Assembly: GCA_032718475.1 (NCBI GenBank)
Contig: JAUCBJ010003951.1
Span: 1-22,949, forward strand
Length of the DNA: 22,949 bases
From: Nemertoderma westbladi
Lineage: Eukaryota > Xenacoelomorpha > Nemertodermatida > Nemertodermatidae
Reading direction: 5' to 3'
Shown: positions 14,955 to 22,949 of the stretch, piece by piece
How positions within the stretch are numbered: the stretch's first letter is position 1
Layout: the number at the start of each line of letters is the position of its first letter
The notes under the pieces: model-generated
Database searches by the model: none
The model's input: the letters and a program-made list of their open reading frames with translations, nothing else
What the model was told of the DNA's origin: nothing
Program-made: the position numbers and the translations under genes

Positions 14955-17234
14955 ATGGCTAAACCATACAGGGTCAGGGATCCACGAGGAATATGGCTTA
15001 TAGGTGATACCAGATCACACTTTAATGCATCTAAACTTCCTTCTCGAGGTGAATTGCTTGCTGTTCTTTTTCACTTCCGCAATAACGAAAAAAGAAGTCT
15101 TAAAGAAAGTATAGAAGAAACAGCGACACTTTTAATACCAATCTGGGAAAGAGCAAGAATTCCGACTATAGCTAATAACCATGTTATAGAACACATTCGT
15201 AAGTTCCACGGAGAATGGCAAGGACTAAAGAAGAATATCAACCGCCAATCAGCTTCTAATATAGCTAAACAGGAAGATTTCAAACTCAGTTTATCTGATC
15301 TATTTGATATCGCCCACCGGGATGCAATGCAATTAATCAAGATTGAAGAGGATCGTTTGTTTTTATTATCACAACGAAAAAAGGGACGGAGTGGTGCAAT
15401 GATTGGCGTCGATAAAACTCTCTCCAACCAAGAGGATCGTGCTACACGACGTAGTATTGCTGAATCTCGAAGATGTGATAAAAGTGAAGCTTCTACTTCA
15501 GCTATGCAGGAAGTAGTAATACTTGACTCTTCAACTGATACATCAGGCAGTGATTTAGATGAGCTCTATTCGAAAAGACCAAAAAAGACTACGCCTTCAA
15601 GGTCAAGGGGGGTAGTACCTGTGATAACTAAGGATATATCTGCTGCTTTGGACCGAACAAAGACAACCGATCGACAAGCAGCACATATTTTGACTTCTGT
15701 TGCTTCATCCGGAATTATCCAAGAGCCAACCGTGAAACTTATAATTAGTTACAGTGCTATTCGGCGAGCAAGAATGAAACATCGTGAGAAGTTTGCAAAG
15801 GAAATTCGCTGTTCGTTTAAACCAGACGTCCCTTTAATACTCCACTGGGATGGTAAGATTCTTCCAGATCATACTGGAACTGCTCGTGGAAACGTAGACC
15901 GCCTACCAATCCTAGTTTCAGGCCATGATGTGGTAAAGCTACTTGCAGTACCAAAACTACAGTCTGGCACAGGATCTGCAATGGCTGAAGCATGTGTGTC
16001 TGAACTAGCTCTGTGGGGACTAACTGATAAAATTGTAGGCATGTGTTTTGATACCACAGGATCAAACACTGGTGGCAATAAGGGTGCTTGTCTCTTGATT
16101 GAAAATGAACTAGGTAAAGACCTACTCAATCTAGCATGCCGTCATCACATTTCTGAAGTTGTCCTGGAAAAGGTATTTTCTATTAACGATGTCTCAAAGT
16201 CTCCAAATATTGAATTGTTTGAACGTTTTCAGGAATACTGGCCAAGGATCGATCAAAGTGCTTACTGTACAGTAAAGGACACTCCAAATCTAGGCATCGA
16301 TGTTGAACCTCTTAAAGATGATATTATAAGTTTCGCTTTAGATCAGCTATCTCAACACCAGCCACGTGATGAATACAGGGAACTGTTGGAACTGACAATA
16401 ATATTCTTTGGAAATGTTCCTCCAAATGGAGTGCGATTTAGGTATCCAGGAGCAGTTGCTAGGTCACGGTGGATGAATAGGGCGATATATGTACTCAAAA
16501 TGTGGCTCTTTAGGAAGGAGTATCCACTCACAGGACGTTCAAGTTCAAGAGGTCAATCATATGGAGACAAGATATGGGAGCACATTCAGGATGTATCCTT
16601 GTTTGTAGTATTAGTATATGTTCCTTATTGGTACAAAACTCCATCTGCAATCCAGGCACCAAGAAACGATCTATACTTTCTACAGGCCTTGTTAGTGTAT
16701 CCAAATAAGACAATATCAGAAGCGGCTGTGACATCCTTTTCTAGACACTTATGGTATCTTTCTGAAATGCTCGTCGGTATTAGCCTGTTTGATGAGTCGG
16801 TTCCTGATAGTGAGAAGCGTGATATGGTAAAAAATATGAAGGAAATAGATGGGTCAGAACATGCCATTAAGAGGATTGCTCCTATTGTCGATCCGAACTC
16901 AAAAACTCTCTCAAGTTTTTTCACTAAGTCAACTCTAAAACTCTTTAAGATTTTAAACCTTAATGTCAACTTCCTGTCAGATAAAGACCCTAGCCTTTGG
17001 AGATCAGATGACGACTACAAACACGCTAAAGTCATTGTTTCATCCCTAAATGTTATCAACGACATGGCTGAAAGGGCAGTTGCTCTAATCAAAGAGTTCA
17101 ATGATGCCATTACCCGAAATGAAGAGCAAAAACAATTTTTGCTTCAAGTTGTTGAGGCTCATCGGCAGTTATTTCCTGTTCCATCGAAAGCCACATCAAT
17201 AGGATGTAAGACCTCACAGCAGGATGACCTATAA
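14955..17234 (+). CDS. hAT-like transposase, 759 aa, intact single frame
   Basis: The frame runs without interruption from the first ATG after an AT-rich leader. Motifs fit an RNase H-fold transposase of the hAT type: LHWDGK with D299, CFDTTGSNTGG with D366, CRHH at 395-398 (the CxxH motif of hAT enzymes) and RSRWMNRA with W506. The third acidic residue probably lies in the C-terminal third but I cannot place it with confidence. A long helical insertion between the CxxH and RW motifs is also typical. The N-terminal 140 residues are basic and helical and no clear BED zinc finger is seen. Residues 185-215 are acidic/serine-rich and then basic. The last part carries NDMAERAVALIKEFN and EEQKQFLLQVVEAHRQLFP, a conserved ending I associate with uncharacterised hAT-related proteins of invertebrates. 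It would cut and paste elements in the nucleus. It could be a live transposase or a domesticated gene. Confidence 0.75.
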   Translation: MAKPYRVRDPRGIWLIGDTRSHFNASKLPSRGELLAVLFHFRNNEKRSLKESIEETATLLIPIWERARIPTIANNHVIEHIRKFHGEWQGLKKNINRQSASNIAKQEDFKLSLSDLFDIAHRDAMQLIKIEEDRLFLLSQRKKGRSGAMIGVDKTLSNQEDRATRRSIAESRRCDKSEASTSAMQEVVILDSSTDTSGSDLDELYSKRPKKTTPSRSRGVVPVITKDISAALDRTKTTDRQAAHILTSVASSGIIQEPTVKLIISYSAIRRARMKHREKFAKEIRCSFKPDVPLILHWDGKILPDHTGTARGNVDRLPILVSGHDVVKLLAVPKLQSGTGSAMAEACVSELALWGLTDKIVGMCFDTTGSNTGGNKGACLLIENELGKDLLNLACRHHISEVVLEKVFSINDVSKSPNIELFERFQEYWPRIDQSAYCTVKDTPNLGIDVEPLKDDIISFALDQLSQHQPRDEYRELLELTIIFFGNVPPNGVRFRYPGAVARSRWMNRAIYVLKMWLFRKEYPLTGRSSSRGQSYGDKIWEHIQDVSLFVVLVYVPYWYKTPSAIQAPRNDLYFLQALLVYPNKTISEAAVTSFSRHLWYLSEMLVGISLFDESVPDSEKRDMVKNMKEIDGSEHAIKRIAPIVDPNSKTLSSFFTKSTLKLFKILNLNVNFLSDKDPSLWRSDDDYKHAKVIVSSLNVINDMAERAVALIKEFNDAITRNEEQKQFLLQVVEAHRQLFPVPSKATSIGCKTSQQDDL

Positions 17235-18462
17235 GAGCCGTCACCAATTTATTTAATTAAACTCAAACTTTATGGTTTGATCTCCTGTTTTACTCCTCTA
17301 ATAATTTGAACTCTACCTGTCACTAATAATACCGAATATTTTGGTAATTGGTTTTGCTACATATTAATATATATACTGTACAATTTATATTAATGGAAAT
17401 TCGAATTGTACAAATAATTGATTTTCATGTAACATTGCAAACAATTCGATTCGTGAGATGATTTTTCAGTCTAACTGTTGAGAGATTATCGAATTTCACT
17501 CAGCCAAGCCAGTTACTAGATAAAGCCATTTGAAGCCAAAAATGACTTCCGCTCCAGTGAAAACATGCCGCTTCGAGTATTAACTAGCGAGTTATTGACT
17601 AAATGCTATTGGTTTACATTGAACATGGCAGCATGGCATGCCAATCGATTTGTGAGATGATTCTGTGTCTAACTGTAAATAAATTATCGAATTTCATTAA
17701 AATATGACCCATTGAAGCCAAAAAACTACTATCGCAATGGTTGCGATTGCTAAAAATCGTCGGCGTATAGGGGTAAAATTTACTTAGTGCTTGAGCAAGT
17801 CCTAAAACTCAATATTTTTTGATGAAATTTTTCCTGTGAGATTTTTTTGTCCATTGGAACACATTGGTAGGTTGGTCATCAACTGATTCCAAAACTTCAA
17901 TTTTAGCATCACCCTTTGGTTGGTGGAATGTGACTGCCTGAAAAATTAAAACAAACAAAACTTCCAGACTTCTATATTTTTACTTTCAAAACAAAACGTC
18001 CAAAACATTTCAATGCTGAAGTACTGTTCAAGTCCCATGGATGTATGGTTGATAAACAGATAAAGAGGGGCAGAGGGGGGTCAGGGTTTCTGGTAGACTA
18101 TAGTCCCCGCGATGATGGCTGTTCTTCTTTAGGTTACTCTTACTCAATAAACATATAAATCAGAACGAGTTAATCTAATGGAACGATGCCTTTCGTGGCG
18201 TTAGCATACTCAAATTTATTAGGGCATAATATTTATGACGATGAGTAAGGGACTTTAGTATAATCAGAACGCGATGTTTGATATTTATACAGTACTGCAG
18301 TACGGTATGCAGTAAAACCTGTTGTCTGACAGCAGACAGGTCTGCAGGTTGATGTACCGTATTGTACCGTGGAGATCAGAGATTATTGCCATACATCCTG
18401 ATTGACGACCGTGTATCACGTTACTGCAAGTTGACACATAAATTACATTAATATCTATGGGA
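17235..18462. other. non-coding stretch downstream of the transposase
   Basis: No gene is supported. A direct repeat pair occurs at 17443-17545 and 17643-17731. AATAAA at 17678-17683 is a possible polyadenylation signal for the transposase message but lies about 440 bases after its stop. A G-rich run (GAGGGGCAGAGGGGGGTCAGGG) is at about 18064-18085. Confidence 0.45.
17443..17731 (+). repeat. pair of diverged direct repeats, about 90-100 bases each
   Basis: Units at 17443-17545 and 17643-17731 share AATcGATTyGTGAGATGATT, then GTCTAACTGT, then ATTATCGAATTTCA, then CATTTGAAGCCAAAAA or CATTGAAGCCAAAAA in the same order. The offset is about 198 bases. It is an old tandem or segmental duplication. 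Confidence 0.65.
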
Positions 18463-18588
18463 CTACTACACCTACCTACATTCACCCTACACGTGCATCT
18501 ACATGTAGGCTACACATACCTACATGAAGCCTCTATGTAGGCTATACCTCTACGCAAAAGATATACCCGGGTAAATACTGAAATATAA
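18463..18588 (-). repeat. right member of the inverted repeat pair bracketing the hAT-like gene
   Basis: The reverse complement of this segment matches 12305-12430 with few changes over about 120 bases, including TACACGTGCATCTACATGT and CCTCTACGCAAAAG. Near the outer edge the 8 bases between CAG and GGGTATA read TATTTACC here but GGTAAATA in the left copy, exact reverse complements of each other. Confidence 0.6.
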
Positions 18589-19161
18589 CACATCCCCCTC
18601 TCTGAAACTAACGCTACTAACTAAAAGAGCTAACTTACTTAACTACTGTAATAACTAACTTAGCAGTGGGTGCCAAATTTTGGTGCCAGCCCCAAATTTT
18701 GAAATATTTCAATCTTGTAAATTTAATATTTGAAGCTGTTTTTTCCGCAATAGGGCAGTCTGGCAGTAGGGGTTTTAGGAGTTCTAGTCTTGTTGGAATA
18801 TATGAATTGCACAAGGCATGTTGGCACGTTGTATTTTTCGGTGCTTTGGTCTTTGGTTAGAAATTTCCGCCGCTGTAATAACCTGCTATTTTCCTTCAAT
18901 TGGAAGGTTACAACATCGTTTATTGATTCCCACCTTCCTTAATCGTCTGGGTATAAACTCCGCCGTATCAGCTGGCAAACAGGGCAATGAATTATTTAAT
19001 TATCATCCAAACATTCGGATAAATAAGATGAAATATGCATGTTGAATATACTGTTGGTAGCGCACAAACTAGGTAGGTTGTTAAGAGGTGGTTTACTAAA
19101 TTATTAAAATAAATAAAGTTATTAAAATTATTATTATTATTGCATATTATTATTAAAAGAA
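18589..19161. other. spacer and LINE 3' end
   Basis: From 18589 to about 19040 no gene is seen; CTAACT-like words repeat at about 18606-18660, and CCAAATTTTG occurs twice near 18674-18700. From about 19090 to 19161 the sequence is the short 3' untranslated region and (AAT)n-type tail of the minus-strand LINE. The plus strand shows ATTATTATTATTATT at about 19124-19140. Confidence 0.5.
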
Positions 19162-22050
19162 TTAGAGTTCCAGGGTCATTAAAAATATTGCTTTCCGTAA
19201 CGATGTGGTGTTTGGTGGGATCCCCTCGCAGATTGTATAATGTAAGTTTGTATCCGCAGCGCGGTGACACAGTTTGCATATGCAGGTATCAGTCGGTCGC
19301 CAGCATTTTGGCGTGTCGCAGCATCGTTGGTGGCAGCCGTTAACAATCAGCTGAGCGGCCGCGCGACGCCTGAACCCGTATAGGGGCTCGATGTCTAGGC
19401 CAGTGCTGCCCATACCGTTATTATCGATAACTTCGAGTAAGTCCGTTGAAGAGGAGTACTTTGAGATACCCGCCCACATCTTCCAGTAAAACGCGCGGGT
19501 CCGTCTCACATGATCCAAGCCGTCAAGATCACCTGTCGTAAATATCTCACACCCATAAGTCACTGTAGGTTGGACAATGCCAAGCCACAACCTTTTTGCT
19601 GAACGCATCGAGATCGAGGTCAACTTAACTTTACAAGCCAAGCGAGCACAACATGCTATTCCTTTATTGTATAGGTGTTGGTAATGAGCCGATGGACCAT
19701 TTTGGGTTGACAAAACTACTCCGAGGTATTCGAAACTTCTTACGAATTGTATTTGTTTTCCATTAAATAGTAAAATATCATCGTTTGAAAAACGTCCTCC
19801 GTTTCTACATTTCACAGCTTTAGTCTTTGTGAGATTAACTGATAATTTATTTAACAAGCAGAACTCAGCAAGTTTGTTAAGAGAGGCCTGCACGTCGTTG
19901 ATTGATTCTCCATATATTACTAAATCATCTGCGTACATAAGTACATAACATGACGCTAATGCGATTGCTGCTGGTAGATCATATACAAATATGCTAAACA
20001 GTAATGGTGACAGCTTATCCCCTTGGAGAACTCCAATGGTCTGTGCTATGGGATTTATTACATATCTTCCGACACATATGCATACATAGTTTACCGCTAG
20101 TATAGACCACAGAATGGTAATGAACTTTCTGCTTACCCCGCATATTGATAGCTTCTTCATTAAAAGCTGACGATCAACCGAATCGAAGGCTTTTGTGAAA
20201 TCTACGAACACACAGTATACATGCCCACCCGAGTTGCTGAGGACGGAGTTAATGTATTCGTATAGCCGCCGTACCGCCATAATGGTTGATCTGGATTTGC
20301 GAAAACCAAATTGCTCATCCGGCAGGATTCCTGTAGATTCGGCCCAGCAGTATAATCGTCCACAGAGAATCGACGTATACACTTTCAACATACAGCATAG
20401 GAGGGCAATCCCACGGTAATTTCCAGGCTCAGACTTAGCCCCCTTTCCTTTGAATAATGGTATAAGGTAGGCATATAGCCATGCTGCAGGACAAGTTGCT
20501 GTAGTAAAACACAGTTGGATTAGCATTAATAAATATGGGAGCGCACCCACCGATATCTGCTTGATCACATCATTTGTTATACCGTCTGGCCCCGGCGCTT
20601 TCCCTGACTTTTGTTTCCTGATTGTGTCCGCAACTTCTTCACTTTCTATTGGCTGATCTAAATAGTTATTGGGTTGTTCTGGAACTGTTGGTTGAGACAA
20701 GGATTCATTCGCTGCTAGTAATGTGGCGAAATGATCATTCCAGGATTCTGCTGATACATGTTGAGCAGTGGGTTTTTGTTGCTGCTGATGTTTAATAATA
20801 TTCCAGAAATTTGATCTGTCATTTTCGCATTCCAGAATTATTTTGGTCTCCTGGTTATGTAGAAATAGTTTTTTCTTACGTTTAAGCAGTATCTTATAGC
20901 GTGATTGTAATTCCCGATATAGTAAGCGAGTTTCTTCGTTTGGATTTTCTTTCATAGACCTGAGACTGCTACATACATCATTCTTAGTGTTTCGGCATTC
21001 AACGTCAAACCACCGGTTTAATTTTCTAGGTCTCGCTGGGGTTGCAGATATCCTAATAGCGTTCGTTATGTACTCATTGAGATCGGTTACACCCTTGTTA
21101 GCTGCGTCCATACATTTATTCAGGTTAAGCTCATATGAGAGTTTGTCTACGTCGACCTTCTTTATCGCTGTAGTGCGCGGTATCTTTGTTTTCAATCCAT
21201 TACATTGAAGGTTCACTCGAACACGCTGATGCTTTGTGTTAACTGTTGGTTGCACGTTTATATCAACCATGTCTATCAGTGACGCATCAACAAAGAATAA
21301 ATCAATTGCACTGCTTCCATTCCAACAATAGTAGGTCGGTATTACAGGATCATTAATGCACTGAAGGTTTGCTCCCATAAGCCCACTACACAATACATTG
21401 CCCCTTTCACCTGAAGCGTCTATTCTACAGTTAAAATCACCATATACAATTATTGGTTTTCCTGTCTTCTTTCGAACATCTGAGATCATAGGTATGAGTT
21501 CTAGTAAAATATCTGATACATATGTCTGTGGAGTGTAATAACACGCCATAAAGACATAGTCACCGCAGGCTATAGCAATGGTAGAACTGCTGGAGGTAAT
21601 TTCTTTACAGTTAACATTGTATTTCGAATTCACTGAGATTGCGATTCCACCAGACGGACGGCCTGTCTCGTTTTTATCACAGGGAACATTGAATGTTACA
21701 TACCCAGGAAGGTTAATCTCACTCGCAAGAGTCTCAGTCATCAAAATAACATCGGATGTCACGAAAGTTTCATCTAAAGTTGTATCAATTGTTGAATTAA
21801 TTCCTTCTACATTCCATGCAACAATAAGTAGTTGACCATCTGCGTCACTTTCTGTTGTTTCATAAGGGAAAGGTAAGTGACTGAGATTTTCTAAGTTCTC
21901 TAGAGTTTGGAAGCGTAGACAGTGAGAGTAATGTTTCCCAAGGCTTGCTTTATACCGGTATACCTTTTTACATCCAGAGCAACACAATATTGTCCTGTTT
22001 TCTGGCAGGTTTATGTCCGAGTCTTTAATCGATATCACAGAGTTTGTTTG
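19162..22050 (-). CDS. LINE ORF2: zinc finger, APE-type endonuclease, reverse transcriptase
   Basis: The frame is open from the codon after a TGA (22051-22053). Counting from a GTG at 22038: a CX2CX12HX3C zinc motif lies at 20-40. An APE-type endonuclease follows with WNVEGI (N76), ETL (E102), YGDFN (D201, N203), AIDLFF (D246) and TKHQ (H270). Reverse transcriptase spans about 460-750 with GKAPGPDG, FVDFTKAFDSV (D613), LQGDKLSPLLFSIF and YADD (702-705). A C-terminal CX2CX8HX3C knuckle lies at 921-937. It nicks target DNA and reverse-transcribes the element's RNA in place. No RNase H domain is seen. It belongs with the Jockey/CR1/I-type group; the clade is unresolved. The first methionine is residue 100, after N76, so an AUG start would remove an essential catalytic residue. 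Readthrough of the TGA from ORF1, or a decayed single frame, is therefore likely. Confidence 0.9.
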   Translation of the reverse strand, partial: QTNSVISIKDSDINLPENRTILCCSGCKKVYRYKASLGKHYSHCLRFQTLENLENLSHLPFPYETTESDADGQLLIVAWNVEGINSTIDTTLDETFVTSDVILMTETLASEINLPGYVTFNVPCDKNETGRPSGGIAISVNSKYNVNCKEITSSSSTIAIACGDYVFMACYYTPQTYVSDILLELIPMISDVRKKTGKPIIVYGDFNCRIDASGERGNVLCSGLMGANLQCINDPVIPTYYCWNGSSAIDLFFVDASLIDMVDINVQPTVNTKHQRVRVNLQCNGLKTKIPRTTAIKKVDVDKLSYELNLNKCMDAANKGVTDLNEYITNAIRISATPARPRKLNRWFDVECRNTKNDVCSSLRSMKENPNEETRLLYRELQSRYKILLKRKKKLFLHNQETKIILECENDRSNFWNIIKHQQQQKPTAQHVSAESWNDHFATLLAANESLSQPTVPEQPNNYLDQPIESEEVADTIRKQKSGKAPGPDGITNDVIKQISVGALPYLLMLIQLCFTTATCPAAWLYAYLIPLFKGKGAKSEPGNYRGIALLCCMLKVYTSILCGRLYCWAESTGILPDEQFGFRKSRSTIMAVRRLYEYINSVLSNSGGHVYCVFVDFTKAFDSVDRQLLMKKLSICGVSRKFITILWSILAVNYVCICVGRYVINPIAQTIGVLQGDKLSPLLFSIFVYDLPAAIALASCYVLMYADDLVIYGESINDVQASLNKLAEFCLLNKLSVNLTKTKAVKCRNGGRFSNDDILLFNGKQIQFVRSFEYLGVVLSTQNGPSAHYQHLYNKGIACCARLACKVKLTSISMRSAKRLWLGIVQPTVTYGCEIFTTGDLDGLDHVRRTRAFYWKMWAGISKYSSSTDLLEVIDNNGMGSTGLDIEPLYGFRRRAAAQLIVNGCHQRCCDTPKCWRPTDTCICKLCHRAADTNLHYTICEGIPPNTTSLRKAIFLMTLEL

Positions 22051-22800
22051 TCAATCCATTGTGGGGTCGTTAGCGCCAGGACCAGCTCGAATTTCCGGGT
22101 CGATATTAACCTCGACTCCGCTAGCTCGATCATTATCCCTGACCCGTGGTTTCAATCCAAGAGAGGTTCGTTCCGCGTTTGTGAGCGCGTAGTTCCGGAT
22201 GAGAACCCCGTTCTGCCAGTTCTCGGGGTTCATAAGACGATCCCTGTCGTCCTGTTTGCATGTCAGATGGAACGCGATTGTACCCGACGCCGGCGTATCG
22301 TTCCCGGACTCACCCAGCGGGATCAGCCGCGGGACCGGTACGACATCCTGGAATGGTAGGCCTTCTCTCTCCAAGTATTGTTTAATGTGGTTTTCGTTGA
22401 CGGAACGTTTGAATCTGCCGATATAGATGTGGGCTAGTTGGGGACTAGTTGGTGCGTTTACCGTTGGAGGACTTACATCGAGACCAGTTCCCGACTTCGT
22501 CCCGATCCGCTGGGGTTCGCGATGTTTAGGTCCGCCCATCGTCCAACCGTCGTTGCCTGGACGGAGCAGGCGAGTGCGAACAACCATCGACGCATATGAA
22601 GTACCGGTAGTCGGCGCGCCGGGCACGCGGGCAGTAGGCTCCTGGGCCTGGCCCCGGGTGTTTGAATGACTGCTAGGTTGGTGCGTATTATCAGCCATTG
22701 GCGTATTTGCTGTCATGGTAACAAGTTTGTCCTTCGAGTCTATTAATTCTCGTTGCACATCGGTCAGTTTACCCAACGCAATGGTGTAGAGAGCATTCAT
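22051..22800 (-). CDS. LINE ORF1, RRM-like nucleic-acid-binding protein
   Basis: The 249-residue frame starts at ATG 22800, but the same frame is open without ATG back to 22914. It has a helical N terminus (about 1-30), a disordered Gln/Ser/Thr/Pro region to about 120, and then a compact domain at about 122-205 starting AHIYIGRF and containing GTIAFHLTC. This resembles the RRM-like fold of many LINE ORF1 proteins, which bind the element's RNA in a ribonucleoprotein with ORF2. No CCHC knuckles follow. The frame ends PTMD-TGA and continues in the same frame into ORF2. An ATG at 22925 in another frame gives 17 plausible residues (MADEFLRLQSEVLSLTV) before a stop, so the true N terminus was probably there and a small indel has shifted it. 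Confidence 0.8.
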   Translation of the reverse strand: MNALYTIALGKLTDVQRELIDSKDKLVTMTANTPMADNTHQPSSHSNTRGQAQEPTARVPGAPTTGTSYASMVVRTRLLRPGNDGWTMGGPKHREPQRIGTKSGTGLDVSPPTVNAPTSPQLAHIYIGRFKRSVNENHIKQYLEREGLPFQDVVPVPRLIPLGESGNDTPASGTIAFHLTCKQDDRDRLMNPENWQNGVLIRNYALTNAERTSLGLKPRVRDNDRASGVEVNIDPEIRAGPGANDPTMD

Positions 22801-22949
22801 CGCAAGTAGGTTGTCTGTTAGTGTTTGTTCATCATTGGCGTTTACACCTCTTTTTGATTTAATGTTCCTTATCAGACAGTCAGAGATAAGACCTCGCTTT
22901 GTAAGCGGAGAAACTCATCCGCCATTGTACAGTTATATAATATATATAA

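Larger units (their letters stand above)
12305..18588 (+). mobile_element. candidate hAT-like DNA transposon bounded by inverted repeats
   Basis: A transposase frame (14955-17234) lies between inverted copies of a segment of about 125 bases. Both outer edges carry CAG within ATATTkCAG. The 8 bases outside are AGATATTG on the left and AAATATAA on the right, which agree at only 5 of 8, so an 8-bp hAT-type duplication is not shown. The fold-back element would then be a nested insertion. Joining these parts into one element is inference. Confidence 0.35.
19090..22925 (-). mobile_element. nearly full-length non-LTR retrotransposon (LINE)
   Basis: ORF1 and ORF2 lie head to tail on the minus strand with a short 3' untranslated region and an AAT-rich tail on the left. 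The 5' end is near or just beyond the window edge, as only about 24 bases precede the apparent original start at 22925. Apart from one apparent indel near the ORF1 start and one TGA between the frames, 3.7 kb of coding sequence is intact, so the copy is fairly young. Confidence 0.85.

Noticed and set aside
12303-18588. 8-bp hAT target duplication outside the inverted pair
   Set aside because: AGATATTG and AAATATAA agree at only five of eight positions, so it is not claimed.

Overview
The window looks like repeat-dense nuclear DNA from a eukaryote, most likely a marine invertebrate. This rests on metazoan-type retrotransposons and DNA transposons, no bacterial-style operons, AT-rich spacers, and the frequent short words ACCGGT and TAGGCCTA. 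The species cannot be named from sequence alone. No ordinary host gene, tRNA or rRNA gene was recognised; almost everything that can be explained is a mobile element or a piece of one.

Layout. (1) 1-5534, minus strand: a nearly complete Ty3/gypsy-type LTR retrotransposon with one long gag-pol frame (298-5118), a polypurine tract at 159-170 and LTR sequence at both ends. The left LTR is cut by the window edge. The visible LTR parts differ at 1 of 158 bases, so the insertion looks young. It sits inside an older GC-rich minus-strand reading frame (5535-6069). (2) 6693-9435, plus strand: two consecutive open frames of about 458 codons each that I do not recognise. The first has no known motif. 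The second carries three CCHC-type zinc knuckles and a very basic tail, and it opens in the +1 frame exactly where the first ends. There is no reverse transcriptase next to them. This is the best candidate for something undescribed. (3) 9436-12300: non-coding DNA with a dead 3' end of a LINE (10907-11250, minus), several palindromes and a 15-bp word present four times. (4) 12549-13395: an 847-bp fold-back element with near-identical inverted arms built from 22- and 24-bp palindromic units (GGTCGACC cores), flanked by the 6-bp duplication GAGATG. (5) 14955-17234, plus: an intact 759-residue hAT-like transposase frame. Inverted copies of a sequence of about 125 bp at 12305-12430 and 18463-18588 bracket it and may be the element's ends. 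(6) 19162-22925, minus: a nearly full-length LINE with an RRM-like ORF1 and an endonuclease plus reverse-transcriptase ORF2. The two are in the same frame, separated by one TGA, and ORF2 has no early AUG.

How the parts work together. The LTR element and the LINE each encode what is needed for their own copying. The fold-back element encodes nothing and must rely on a transposase from elsewhere; nothing ties it to the neighbouring hAT-like gene. Three separate places hint at recoded or broken translation: the +1 overlap at 8059-8069, the single TGA at 22051-22053, and an apparent frameshift near the LINE ORF1 start.
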